This document shows, one piece after another, positions 26,234 to 34,485 of a stretch of DNA of 64,000 bases (position 1 is its first letter; each line of letters begins with the position of its first letter). The translations under genes and the position numbers were made by a program. The stretch spans positions 62,001-126,000 of the forward strand of contig CANLVD010000005.1 in NCBI GenBank assembly GCA_947494445.1. Direction: 5' to 3'. This stretch comes from an uncultured Paracoccaceae bacterium (GTDB taxonomy: Bacteria > Pseudomonadota > Alphaproteobacteria > Rhodobacterales > Rhodobacteraceae). The notes beneath the pieces were generated by a model. That model had not been told where the DNA came from and ran no database searches. It saw only the letters and a program-made list of their open reading frames with translations.

Positions 26234-26288
26234 CGTCCTGACCGGGGGATCGACGCCCGGTCAGGACGGCCCTGCCTGAAGTCAGGGC
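26234..26288. terminator. Two hairpins between ctpA and rppH
   Basis: A perfect 13-bp inverted repeat (arms 26234-26246 and 26256-26268, sequence CGTCCTGACCGGG and its complement, 9-nt loop) is followed at once by GCCCTG/CAGGGC (26269-26274, 26283-26288). No T run follows, so it is not a classical terminator. It may stabilise the 3' end of the ctpA transcript or form the leader of rppH. Confidence 0.5.
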
Positions 26289-26316
26289 ACAGCTCCAGAT
26301 CTTTGAGAGTGCTGCC

Positions 26317-26817
26317 ATGACGCCAGACGACATTTCAGCTTTGCCATACCGGCCTTGTGTGGGCGTCATGCTGGCCAACAGTCTGGGACAAGTCTGGGTG
26401 GGCGAGCGGATCGATACGCCGGGTGCCTGGCAGATGCCGCAGGGCGGGATCGACAAGGGCGAGACGCCACAGATCGCCGCCTTGCGGGAATTGACCGAGG
26501 AAACAAGCGTACCGGCAGGTCAGGTAAAGGTGATCGGACACTCGCCAGATTGGCTGGCCTATGATCTGCCCCATGATCTGGTGCCCAGGCTCTGGAAGGG
26601 GCGGTTTCGTGGGCAAAAGCAGATGTGGTTTCTGATGCAGTTAACCGGAGCGGACAGCCTGATCGATCTGAACACAGAACATCCCGAGTTTTCGCGCTGG
26701 CAATGGATGGCCCCTGATGCGCTGCTTTCGCATATCGTGCCCTTCAAGCGGGCGGTTTACGAGGATGTGTTGCGCGCGTTTGAGCCTTTGCTCAAATCTC
26801 TTCCATCTGATCCTTGA
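26317..26817 (+). CDS. rppH: RNA pyrophosphohydrolase RppH (Nudix)
   Basis: Removes pyrophosphate from the 5' end of mRNAs, starting RNase E-dependent decay. It has 166 residues. The Nudix box spans residues 43-65, with Glu49, Arg57, Glu58, Glu61 and Glu62 in place; the usual Gly near its end is Ser64. RppH-type features include YRPCVGVML at the N-terminus, WQMPQGGID, and the later [10 protein letters not shown] and FSRWQWM. The 3' end overlaps the convergent brkB-type gene by 26 bp. Diadenosine polyphosphate hydrolysis is an alternative activity of the subfamily. Confidence 0.93.
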   Translation: MTPDDISALPYRPCVGVMLANSLGQVWVGERIDTPGAWQMPQGGIDKGETPQIAALRELTEETSVPAGQVKVIGHSPDWLAYDLPHDLVPRLWKGRFRGQKQMWFLMQLTGADSLIDLNTEHPEFSRWQWMAPDALLSHIVPFKRAVYEDVLRAFEPLLKSLPSDP

Positions 26818-27712
26818 GACGCGCGTTGACACAAGCGCCCAACAGCACGAGATAAGACGACAGGAACAGCCAGAACATCATTCCCGCCACGGCCCCGATG
26901 GAGCCGTAGACCTGATTGTACGCCCCGAAATTCGACAGGTAATAGGACAGAGCGACGGACGCTGCGACCCAGAGAAACACCACCAGAACCGAGCCAACGG
27001 TCAGCCATTTCGGCCTGCGCGATCCCCGGTGGTTGGGTCCATACCTGTAAAGTGCACCAAGACCATAGAGCAATAGTGCACCCATTGCGCCCCAACGGAC
27101 CACCTGGATCAGAACTGCCGTGCTGCCGCCCAGGGGGATGAACGCCAGTATGATCGGTGCCACCACCACGATCGACAGTGCCAGCAGTGACATCAGCACC
27201 AGGGCTCCGGTCAGCAGCAGCGCCGTGAAATAGTGCCTGAGGCCCGACCGGTTCTCGGCCCCGTAAACCGTGTTGAGCCCGCGCATCAAAGCCCCCACTC
27301 CGGTGCGCGCGGACCAAAGGGCCAGAAGCAGCGACAGGATGCTGGCCCAGCCGAGTTTTACCGGTCCCGACGACACAAGCGCCGTGATCTGGGCATTGAG
27401 CAGGCGATAGACATCCTGGGGCACTATCGTTTCAACTGCCTGCAACTGCTGGGTGACAACAACGGGATCCGAGACCATCGACCATAGCGCGATCACAGCG
27501 CCGAGTGCGGGAAAGAGCGCGAACATGGAAAAGAAGGCAACGCCCGCTGAAATCAGGCCGATATTGCGCCGGTTGATGTCTCGGAAGACCTCAAGAAGGA
27601 CAGTCAGGATCATGGGCGGTGGGGCAATCATGGCGGCTGGGTTCGGGTCCTGAAGGCGAAAACGTGGTGTTGACGGTGAGGGGGAAGTAGCCTCTTTCCC
27701 CGGTTCCGCCAA
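26792..27712 (-). CDS. YihY/BrkB-family inner membrane protein
   Basis: Polytopic membrane protein of the YihY/virulence factor BrkB family, 306 residues. The family pattern is visible: [21 protein letters not shown] near the first span, [20 protein letters not shown], the [14 protein letters not shown] loop, and [23 protein letters not shown] near the end. It has about six spans, and the function is poorly defined in the family. The start is uncertain: 27712 is a TTG without a clear ribosome site, and ATG at 27631 would remove 27 low-complexity residues. Confidence 0.87.
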   Translation of the reverse strand: MAEPGKEATSPSPSTPRFRLQDPNPAAMIAPPPMILTVLLEVFRDINRRNIGLISAGVAFFSMFALFPALGAVIALWSMVSDPVVVTQQLQAVETIVPQDVYRLLNAQITALVSSGPVKLGWASILSLLLALWSARTGVGALMRGLNTVYGAENRSGLRHYFTALLLTGALVLMSLLALSIVVVAPIILAFIPLGGSTAVLIQVVRWGAMGALLLYGLGALYRYGPNHRGSRRPKWLTVGSVLVVFLWVAASVALSYYLSNFGAYNQVYGSIGAVAGMMFWLFLSSYLVLLGACVNARLKDQMEEI

Positions 27713-27790
27713 TCCAGATCCACGTTTTTGCCGTGAAATTGGGCAAAAAATCCAAACCGGGCGTGAAATCTGCCTTTCTGAGTAGTTTTT

Positions 27791-27832
27791 TTGACCAAAT
27801 GATAAATTTTACCGTTTGATAAAATTTTGACC
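27791..27832. promoter_or_regulatory. Candidate RutR operator region before preT
   Basis: TTGACCAAATGATAAA at 27791-27806 matches the left arm of the known RutR site (TTGACCA-NN-TGGTCAA) exactly and the right arm at five of seven positions. It is followed by an AT-rich near-repeat (TGATAAATTTTACC, then TGATAAAATTTTGACC) running to 27832. It lies 40-80 nt before preT, in the intergenic region shared with the divergent YihY/BrkB gene. Confidence 0.5.
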
Positions 27833-27873
27833 TGTGGCAGGATTTCACCCAAGAGATCAAACGAGGGTTCGCC

Positions 27874-29208
27874 ATGTCAAACAGCCAGATGACACCGGGT
27901 ATCGTTGCAGGGCGTCTGCCAGACGAGGTTTTGGCTGATAATTTTTCAGACCTGCATCCGCCTTTTGCCCCGCATGAGGCGGCAGTGGCAGCAGACCGCT
28001 GCTATTTCTGTCATGACGCGCCTTGCGTAACCGCCTGTCCGACGGATATCGATATCCCGTTGTTCATAAGGCAGATCTCGACTGGTACGCCTGAGGCGGC
28101 TGCAAACACCATTTTCTCGCAGAACATTCTGGGCGGCATGTGCGCCCGGGTTTGTCCGACCGAAACCCTATGTGAAGAGGTTTGCGTGCGCGAGGTGGCC
28201 GAGGGCAAGCCGGTAGAGATAGGGCGTCTGCAACGCTATGCGACTGACACGTTGATGGACGCAAACGCGCACCCGTTCGAGCGCGCGGCCGACAGCGGCA
28301 AGTCGGTCGCTGTGGTGGGGGCTGGGCCAGCAGGGCTTGCCTGCGCGCACCGCCTGTCGATGCATGGCCATTCGGTCACCATTTTCGAGGCTGGTGGAAA
28401 GCCAGGTGGTTTGAACGAGTTCGGGATCGCGGCCTACAAATCCACCGATGACTTTGCCGCCCGTGAGGTTAACTGGTTGATGGGCATCGGCGGGATTACA
28501 ATGGAGACTGGCAAAGCGCTGGGGCGTGATCTGTCGCTTGAGGATCTTCAAGACCAGTTTGACGCGGTGTTCCTTGGCATGGGGCTGGGTGGCGTCAATG
28601 CGCTGCGGGCTGAAGGTGAGGGTAAGGCGGGCGTCTCTGACGCGGTCGATTTCATCTCGGACCTGCGCCAGAGCGATGACCTTTCCGGTCTTGCCGTGGG
28701 TAGAAACGTTGTCGTGATCGGTGGCGGCATGACGGCAGTTGATGCAGCCGTCCAATCCCGTTTGCTGGGCGCTGAAAGCGTGACCATCGCATACAGACGC
28801 GGACAGGAACGGATGAGCGCATCCGTTTTTGAACAGGATCTTGCAACCTCGAAAGGTGTGCGCATTCTGACCCACGCACAGCCGGTCCGCGTGATCGGCA
28901 ATGGCGCGGCCAGCGCGGTAGAGTTCGAATATACCCAAGATACCGGAGATGGTCTGACCGGCACAGGTGAGACGTTCCAACTGCCGGCCGATCAGGTCTT
29001 CAAGGCCATTGGGCAAACGTTGGAAGAGATGCCTCAGGGGCTGACCCTGGAACGGGGCAAGATTGCCGTGACTGGCGCTGGTCAAACCAGCATGTCAGGC
29101 ATCTGGGCCGGAGGCGATTGTGCAACCGGCGGCGATGATTTGACCGTTACGGCTGTCGCCGAGGGCCGCGATGCGGCCGAGGACATTCACAAAGCACTGA
29201 GCGCATGA
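27874..29208 (+). CDS. preT: NAD-dependent dihydropyrimidine dehydrogenase subunit PreT
   Basis: Flavin/iron-sulfur subunit that passes electrons between NADH and PreA in the reduction of uracil and thymine. It has 444 residues. The N-terminal third is a GltD-like domain with cysteines for two 4Fe-4S clusters (CYFCHDAPCVTACP and CARVCPTETLCEEVC). FAD binding is shown by VAVVGAGPAGLACAHRL (near residue 146), and NAD binding by NVVVIGGGMTAVDAAVQSR (near 270). preA follows 21 nt later. RutR control is likely from the upstream palindrome. Confidence 0.94.
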   Translation: MSNSQMTPGIVAGRLPDEVLADNFSDLHPPFAPHEAAVAADRCYFCHDAPCVTACPTDIDIPLFIRQISTGTPEAAANTIFSQNILGGMCARVCPTETLCEEVCVREVAEGKPVEIGRLQRYATDTLMDANAHPFERAADSGKSVAVVGAGPAGLACAHRLSMHGHSVTIFEAGGKPGGLNEFGIAAYKSTDDFAAREVNWLMGIGGITMETGKALGRDLSLEDLQDQFDAVFLGMGLGGVNALRAEGEGKAGVSDAVDFISDLRQSDDLSGLAVGRNVVVIGGGMTAVDAAVQSRLLGAESVTIAYRRGQERMSASVFEQDLATSKGVRILTHAQPVRVIGNGAASAVEFEYTQDTGDGLTGTGETFQLPADQVFKAIGQTLEEMPQGLTLERGKIAVTGAGQTSMSGIWAGGDCATGGDDLTVTAVAEGRDAAEDIHKALSA

Positions 29209-29229
29209 CAGCGCAGGGAGAGTTGAGAC

Positions 29230-30534
29230 ATGGCTGATCTGACGACAGATTTCATAGGCATCAAATCCCCCAACCCGTTCTGGCTGGCCTCTGCGCCGCC
29301 CACGGACAAGGAATACAACGTGCGCCGTGCGTTCGAGGCCGGATGGGGTGGTGTTGTGTGGAAAACACTCGGCGAGGCGGGACCACCGGTCGTCAATGTG
29401 AACGGTCCACGCTATGGCGCAATTTATGGCGCAGACCGGCGGCTTCTGGGCCTCAACAACATCGAACTGATCACGGATCGCCCGCTTGAGGTGAACCTGC
29501 GGGAAATCAAGGCGGTGAAACGCGATTATCCCGACCGTGCGATGGTCGTTTCCATCATGGTGCCCTGTGAGGAGGGTGCCTGGAAACGCATCCTGCCGCT
29601 GGTCGAGGAGACCGGTGCAGACGGGATAGAGTTGAACTTCGGCTGTCCGCACGGGATGAGCGAGCGGGGCATGGGCTCTGCTGTGGGGCAGGTTCCCGAA
29701 TACATCGAGATGGTGGCCCGCTGGTGCAAGCAGCACACAAGGATGCCGGTGATCGTCAAGTTGACACCCAACATCACGGATATCCGTTATCCGGCGCGCG
29801 CGGCCAACACAGGCGGGGCTGATGCCGTTTCGCTGATCAACACGGTCAGTTCGATCACCAATGTCAATCTTGATACGATGAGCCCCGAGCCTTCGATTGA
29901 CGGCAAAGGATCTCATGGTGGCTATTGCGGTCCGGCGGTCAAGCCGATCGCGCTCAATATGGTGGCAGAGATTGCCCGCGATGCCGAAACCCGCGGACTG
30001 CCGATCTCGGGCATCGGTGGCGTGACGACATGGCGCGATGCGGCTGAGTTCATGGCGCTTGGTGCGGGCAATGTGCAGGTCTGCACGGCGGCCATGACCT
30101 ATGGCTTCAAGATCGTGCAGGAGATGATCTCGGGCCTCAGCCAATGGATGGATGAAAAGGGCTACACGGCCACGTCCGATTTTATCGGTTCTGCTGTGCC
30201 CAACGTGACGGACTGGCAGTATCTGAACCTCAACTACGTCGCCAAGGCCCGGATCAATCAGGATGATTGCATCAAATGCGGACGCTGTTTTGCGGCCTGC
30301 GAGGACACGTCGCATCAGGCGATTTCCATGTCCACGGATCGCACATTCGAGGTGATTGATGCCGAATGCGTGGCGTGCAATCTGTGTGTGAATGTCTGTC
30401 CGGTAGAGGGCTGTATCACGATGGAGCCGATGTCCGCCGGTCAGACTGATCCGCGCACCGGCAAGCCTGTTGATCCGCACTATGCAAACTGGACCACGCA
30501 TCCCAACAACCCTTCAGCCACGGCGGCTGAATAG
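29230..30534 (+). CDS. preA: NAD-dependent dihydropyrimidine dehydrogenase subunit PreA
   Basis: Catalytic subunit reducing uracil or thymine to dihydropyrimidines; it equals the C-terminal half of animal dihydropyrimidine dehydrogenase. It has 434 residues. An FMN barrel of the dihydroorotate dehydrogenase type comes first (IKSPNPFWLASAPPTDKEYN, then GIELNFGCPHGM with the catalytic-loop region). A C-terminal ferredoxin domain carries CIKCGRCFAAC and CVACNLCVNVCPVEGC, two 4Fe-4S clusters. It forms the first step of the pathway with preT. Confidence 0.96.
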   Translation: MADLTTDFIGIKSPNPFWLASAPPTDKEYNVRRAFEAGWGGVVWKTLGEAGPPVVNVNGPRYGAIYGADRRLLGLNNIELITDRPLEVNLREIKAVKRDYPDRAMVVSIMVPCEEGAWKRILPLVEETGADGIELNFGCPHGMSERGMGSAVGQVPEYIEMVARWCKQHTRMPVIVKLTPNITDIRYPARAANTGGADAVSLINTVSSITNVNLDTMSPEPSIDGKGSHGGYCGPAVKPIALNMVAEIARDAETRGLPISGIGGVTTWRDAAEFMALGAGNVQVCTAAMTYGFKIVQEMISGLSQWMDEKGYTATSDFIGSAVPNVTDWQYLNLNYVAKARINQDDCIKCGRCFAACEDTSHQAISMSTDRTFEVIDAECVACNLCVNVCPVEGCITMEPMSAGQTDPRTGKPVDPHYANWTTHPNNPSATAAE

Positions 30535-30537
30535 GGC

Positions 30538-30651
30538 GTGCTGTCTCGTGTCAGGACGAGTGCCTCTTTTGCCCCAGCGAAAGAAGTGCTCATCCCGACA
30601 CGGGGCGACCTGAAGGTGATTGAACTGGACGGGTCACAGGCAACAGGCTAA
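30538..30651 (+). CDS. Possible 37-residue ORF between preA and the DMT transporter gene
   Basis: Starting with GTG 3 nt after the preA stop and ending 9 nt before the next gene, this frame encodes 37 residues ending KVIELDGSQATG. There is no clear ribosome-binding site and I recognise no family. The DNA also contains a long imperfect inverted repeat (outer arms CGTGTC 30547-30552 and GACACG 30597-30602). It may be a tiny gene, a degraded remnant or only a structured spacer. Confidence 0.2.
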   Translation: MLSRVRTSASFAPAKEVLIPTRGDLKVIELDGSQATG

Positions 30652-30660
30652 CCCCGGCAG

Positions 30661-31572
30661 ATGACACGCGTCCCCACCATTCGTCAGTATTTCAACGACA
30701 GGCCCGAGATGGCCGGTCACGCCGCCATGTTCGGCTTTTCCTGTCTGGTGGCGGGATCATTTGCACTGGGCGGGATCGTGGCGCCGATGATGTCGCCGAT
30801 TGCCTTGAATGCCGTGCGCTTCATCATCGCTCTAGTTGTGGTCGGCACGGCAGCTTGGGTCACCACCGGTATTCCCCGCTCGGCCCTGCAGGCCCCGTGG
30901 CGGTATCTTGTGCTGGGCGGGCTGTTCTCGATCTATTTTGTGTCGATGTTCGAAGGCCTGAAGACCGCCACACCGGTTTCGACCGCCGCGGTCTTCACGT
31001 TGACACCAATCATGGCAGGCATCTTCGGATGGGTGTTGTTGCGACAAGTAACAACAGGTCGGATGGCCCTTGCACTGACCCTGGCTGCAATCGGCGCGCT
31101 CTGGATCATTTTTCGTGCGGATCTGGCAGCCTTTCTGGCGTTCGATGTCGGGCGGGGGGAGCGTATCTTCTTTGTCGGCTGCATCGCGCATGCGCTCTAC
31201 ATTCCGATGGTCCGTATGCTGAACCGGGGCGAGCCCGTGGTGGTGCTGACCTTCGGAATGCTGATTGCAGGCACCATCATTCTGGTTTTGTGGGGTGCAC
31301 GGGACTTGATGGCAACCGATTGGGCGGCACTGCCTCTGGTCGTCTGGATCACCATCCTGTATCTGGCGATCTTCGCCTCATCCGTGACCTTCTTCATGGT
31401 GCAATTCGCGGCCATGCGGCTGAAAAGCGCAAAGGTCATGGCCTACACCTATCTGGTCCCGGCCTGGGTGATCCTGTGGGAAGGTGCGCTTGGCCACGGC
31501 TGGCCCGCTCCACTCATTCTGGTGGGCATGGGCCTGGTGGTCACCGGGCTCTTGTTGCTCCTTAAGGAGTGA
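30661..31572 (+). CDS. DMT-superfamily (EamA) transporter
   Basis: Inner-membrane transporter of the drug/metabolite family, 303 residues, with ten hydrophobic spans in two EamA repeats (about 20-150 and 165-300). The second repeat holds the SSVTFFMVQFAAMRL and YTYLVPAWVILWEGALG segments usual in this family. It lies directly downstream of preA on the same strand and overlaps the convergent rutR gene by 11 bp, so it may export or import a pyrimidine-related compound. Substrate is unknown; the position is the only clue. Confidence 0.87.
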   Translation: MTRVPTIRQYFNDRPEMAGHAAMFGFSCLVAGSFALGGIVAPMMSPIALNAVRFIIALVVVGTAAWVTTGIPRSALQAPWRYLVLGGLFSIYFVSMFEGLKTATPVSTAAVFTLTPIMAGIFGWVLLRQVTTGRMALALTLAAIGALWIIFRADLAAFLAFDVGRGERIFFVGCIAHALYIPMVRMLNRGEPVVVLTFGMLIAGTIILVLWGARDLMATDWAALPLVVWITILYLAIFASSVTFFMVQFAAMRLKSAKVMAYTYLVPAWVILWEGALGHGWPAPLILVGMGLVVTGLLLLLKE

Positions 31573-32170
31573 GGCTTTTGGTGTAGAACGCATCCAGAAA
31601 CTCGGCTGCCTGAGCGAAATGCGCGTCCCCCGACACGCCAAGCACCTGACGCACCTGCACATCGAAATCAGCGTAGTGCTGGGTCATCGCCCAGATCGAA
31701 AAGATCAGGTGGTGCGGGTCCAGCGGTGCGATCTTGCCTGCGTCTATCCAGCCCTGAATTACCGTTGCCTTCTCGTCGACCAGCGTCTTTAGCGGTCCGC
31801 CAAGACCATCATGGATGCGCGGCGCGCCTTGCAGGATTTCATTGGCAAAAAGTCTGCTTTGGCGGGGGTAATCCCGGCTCATTTCAAGCTTGCGCTGCAC
31901 ATAGCCCTTGATCTCATCCACCGGATTGCCTTGGGGGTTCAGCGTCCTAAGCGGGTCAAGCCATGTGTCCATCAGGCCATTGAGAAGCGTCTCGTGAATG
32001 GCCTCCTTGGACGAGAAGTAATAAAGCAGATTGGGCTTGGACAACCCGGCAGCCTTGGCGATTTGATCCAGCGTCGCCCCCCGGAACCCGTGTTGGGAAA
32101 ACACCTCCAGCGCAGCCTCAAGGATGGCAGTTGTGTTTTTCTGCTGAATGCGGGTGAGCGGTTGGGTCAT
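31562..32170 (-). CDS. rutR: TetR-family regulator RutR
   Basis: Transcriptional repressor that releases DNA when it binds uracil (or thymine). It has 202 residues. The N-terminal helix-turn-helix reads FRGATLDQIAKAAGLSKPNLLYYFSSKEAI. The C-terminal part closely follows E. coli RutR as I know it, including LEMSRDYPRQSRLFANEILQGAP and FSIWAMTQHYADFDVQV, where the ligand pocket lies. It is transcribed divergently from the carbamoylase/hydantoinase operon, with a near-consensus RutR palindrome between them. Confidence 0.92.
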   Translation of the reverse strand: MTQPLTRIQQKNTTAILEAALEVFSQHGFRGATLDQIAKAAGLSKPNLLYYFSSKEAIHETLLNGLMDTWLDPLRTLNPQGNPVDEIKGYVQRKLEMSRDYPRQSRLFANEILQGAPRIHDGLGGPLKTLVDEKATVIQGWIDAGKIAPLDPHHLIFSIWAMTQHYADFDVQVRQVLGVSGDAHFAQAAEFLDAFYTKSLTP

Positions 32171-32308
32171 GCCGTCTCCGGTTGGGCCAACGGGTCAATT
32201 TTCAATCAGCACCATTGGCCTTGTGCTCATCAAGGGCGCGGCAGGTACGGAACGCCCTGGAAAGGGATCGAAATCCTTGACCTGCCCCCTGCCTCTGCTA
32301 GCCTGTTC

Positions 32309-32324
32309 CTGACCGATTGGTCAA
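32309..32324. promoter_or_regulatory. RutR operator before the cupin/pyrimidine operon
   Basis: CTGACCGATTGGTCAA matches the RutR consensus (TTGACCA-NN-TGGTCAA) at 12 of 14 defined positions, and TGACC/GGTCA is a perfect inverted repeat. It lies 29 nt before the cupin start and 139 nt from the divergent rutR start, so one site could control both directions. Confidence 0.75.
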
Positions 32325-32352
32325 ATTCTTATTGCTGACGGGAGCCGCCTTC

Positions 32353-32640
32353 ATGGCCAGATCACAGGCCCAAGCCCGCGTCTTGTTTGACGATGATCGG
32401 GTGTGCGTCACACGCTTCGATTTTGCGCCCGGAGCCGAGACCGGATGGCACCGCCACGGCCATGACTATGTGATCACCGCGTTGACTGATTGCCACATGA
32501 CACTGGAAGAGCCCGGCGGCATATCCCGCCAGGTCGTGGTGCCGCTCGACACGGTGTACCGCCGGGATGCTGGCGTGGAACACAATGTCATCAACGGTGG
32601 TGACCAGCCGATGGCATTTATCGAGACCGAGTTGAAATAA
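32353..32640 (+). CDS. Small cupin-domain protein
   Basis: A 95-residue single-cupin protein. The start at 32353 follows the RutR site; a longer ORF from 32317 would begin inside the operator. The metal-binding motif is seen as FDFAPGAETGWHRHGHDYV (two or three His), with a second cupin motif at RRDAGVEHNVINGGDQPMAF (one His). The function is unknown. As first gene behind the RutR operator, 9 nt before the carbamoylase, it is probably part of pyrimidine catabolism or detoxification of a by-product. Confidence 0.82.
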   Translation: MARSQAQARVLFDDDRVCVTRFDFAPGAETGWHRHGHDYVITALTDCHMTLEEPGGISRQVVVPLDTVYRRDAGVEHNVINGGDQPMAFIETELK

Positions 32641-32649
32641 GGACACAGC

Positions 32650-33900
32650 ATGAGCGCTCCGGGCCAGAACCTGACAATCAATTCCGACCGCCTTTGGGAC
32701 AGCCTGATGGAGATGGCCAAGATCGGCCCGGGCATCGCGGGGGGCAACAATCGCCAGACCCTGACCGATGAGGATGGAGAGGGGCGGCTTCTGTTCCAGC
32801 GCTGGTGCGAAGCTGCAGGATGCAGCATGGGGCTGGACCAGATGGGCAACATGTTTGCCCGTCGCGAGGGCTCGGACCCGGACGCTCTGCCAGTCTATGT
32901 CGGTTCGCATCTTGATACCCAGCCGACGGGTGGCAAATACGACGGGGTGCTGGGCGTGCTGGGCGGGCTGGAGATCATCCGCTCGCTCAACGATCTGAAC
33001 ATTCAAACAAAGCATCCCATCGTGGTGACCAATTTCACCAACGAGGAAGGGACGCGTTATGCGCCCGCCATGCTGTCGAGCGGGGTGTTTGCGGGCATCC
33101 ATACGCAGGATTGGGCCTATGCGCGCGAGGATGCGGAAGGCAAAGCCTTTGGCGATGAGCTTAAACGGATTGGCTGGCGCGGCGAAGAAGAGGTTGGCGC
33201 GCGCAAGATGCATGCGTTTTTCGAATTGCACATCGAACAGGGTCCGATCCTTGAGGCCGAGGGCATCGAGGTGGGCGTGGTCACCCATGGGCAGGGCTTG
33301 AGCTGGACGCAAGTAACGGTGACAGGCAAGGACAGCCACACAGGCTCAACCCCGATGCCGATGCGCAAGAACGCAGGTCTTGGCATGGCGCGTATTCTGG
33401 AGCTGGTGGATGAGATTGCCCTTAGCCACGCGCCCGATGCCGTGGGCGCTGCAGGACACATTGATGTCTATCCGAACTCTCGCAACGTAATCCCGGGCAA
33501 AGTGGTGTTCACTGTCGATTTCCGCTCGCCCGATCTGAGCGTGATCGAGGATATGGAAAACCGCCTGAAGGCAGGGGCGCAGAAAATCTGCGACGACATG
33601 GGGCTGGGTGTTGAGTTTGAGAAGGTGGGTGGTTTCGATCCGGTTGCCTTTGACGAGGGTTGTGTGGGTGCGGTCCGTGCAGCGGCCGAGCGTTTGGGGT
33701 ATTCACACCGCAACCTGATCTCGGGCGCGGGCCATGACGCCTGCTGGATCAACCGCGTGGCCCCCACGGCCATGGTGATGTGTCCCTGCGTGGACGGGCT
33801 GAGCCACAACGAGGCGGAAGAGATTTCACAGGACTGGGCTGCGGCAGGCGCGAATGTGTTGTTCCATGCAGTTGTCGAGACGGCGGAGATCATGGGTTAA
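32650..33900 (+). CDS. Zn-dependent N-carbamoyl-beta-alanine amidase (hydantoinase/carbamoylase family)
   Basis: Expected to hydrolyse N-carbamoyl-beta-alanine (or the thymine-derived analogue) to beta-alanine, CO2 and ammonia, the third step of reductive pyrimidine breakdown. It has 416 residues of the M20/HyuC family. The metal site includes GSHLDTQPTGGKYDGVLG and FTNEEGTRYAPAMLSS, with a dimer-bridging HIEQGPILEAEGIEVGVV. A late GAGHDA carries another His. Relatives act on N-carbamoyl-L-amino acids or allantoate, but preTA and the dihydropyrimidinase alongside favour the pyrimidine role (PydC). Confidence 0.9.
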   Translation: MSAPGQNLTINSDRLWDSLMEMAKIGPGIAGGNNRQTLTDEDGEGRLLFQRWCEAAGCSMGLDQMGNMFARREGSDPDALPVYVGSHLDTQPTGGKYDGVLGVLGGLEIIRSLNDLNIQTKHPIVVTNFTNEEGTRYAPAMLSSGVFAGIHTQDWAYAREDAEGKAFGDELKRIGWRGEEEVGARKMHAFFELHIEQGPILEAEGIEVGVVTHGQGLSWTQVTVTGKDSHTGSTPMPMRKNAGLGMARILELVDEIALSHAPDAVGAAGHIDVYPNSRNVIPGKVVFTVDFRSPDLSVIEDMENRLKAGAQKICDDMGLGVEFEKVGGFDPVAFDEGCVGAVRAAAERLGYSHRNLISGAGHDACWINRVAPTAMVMCPCVDGLSHNEAEEISQDWAAAGANVLFHAVVETAEIMG

Positions 33901-33902
33901 CG

Positions 33903-34466
33903 ATGGCCGTCCAGCGACGCATCTGGGAAATCATCGCAGGTGGCTCGGTGCTTCTGGGCATCTTCGGTGTTGGTTATTCTGTCGGATCAGGATCGGCCGG
34001 AGAACAGATTGCGGCATTGGAAGATCTGAATGGAACCCTGATCGAAGTTTTGCAGGAACCGCGCGTTCAAAGTGTCCTGCCGCCTGACTTTCAGGTCGCG
34101 GTAGACTCCGCCGATGACTTGAGACGAGGAGGTGAAGCGGGCAAGGCATCGGACCTGATCAAGGAAAACGTGAAGCTTGTAGGCAACTCGGACTGCCTGC
34201 CGTCAGGACAATCTGCGGAACTGCTCAAAGGGGCAGCAGTGGTGAATTGCGAGACGGGCATGCGTGCGGTGCTGACCAATATCGACGGTGTGAAGAACGG
34301 TTATTTCACGACCGGAAGCACCAGCAAATACGGAACACCAGGGACTGTCTTCACGGCGGCCGACGGTCGGTACCCCAAGTGTTTCCTGTTATACGAGGCC
34401 AATCTGAGCGAGGGTGACAAGGCTGCGGCCAAGGTCTCGTTCGATTGCCAGAAACCAGAAGAATAA
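33903..34466 (+). CDS. Membrane-anchored protein of unknown function in the pyrimidine operon
   Basis: I do not recognise this 187-residue protein. The start at 33903 lies 2 nt after the carbamoylase stop. A hydrophobic N-terminal segment (about residues 8-30, IWEIIAGGSVLLGIFGVGY) looks like a signal anchor. The rest is hydrophilic and probably periplasmic, with four cysteines (contexts SDCLPS, VNCETG, PKCFLL, FDCQKP) that could form two disulfides. Its position between two enzymes of the pathway, 19 nt before the dihydropyrimidinase, argues for co-expression. It might assist the importer, but nothing in the sequence shows this. Confidence 0.72.
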   Translation: MAVQRRIWEIIAGGSVLLGIFGVGYSVGSGSAGEQIAALEDLNGTLIEVLQEPRVQSVLPPDFQVAVDSADDLRRGGEAGKASDLIKENVKLVGNSDCLPSGQSAELLKGAAVVNCETGMRAVLTNIDGVKNGYFTTGSTSKYGTPGTVFTAADGRYPKCFLLYEANLSEGDKAAAKVSFDCQKPEE

Positions 34467-34485
34467 GCGCCCAAGGAGAACAGAC

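Noticed and set aside
29095-30501. A 468-codon open frame antisense to preA, and similar long antisense frames at 16742-18025, 9793-11052, 36782-38131 and 46513-47871
   Set aside because: These mirror the codon structure of recognised genes in GC-rich DNA. None has a recognisable domain, and each lies opposite a well identified enzyme or transporter gene.
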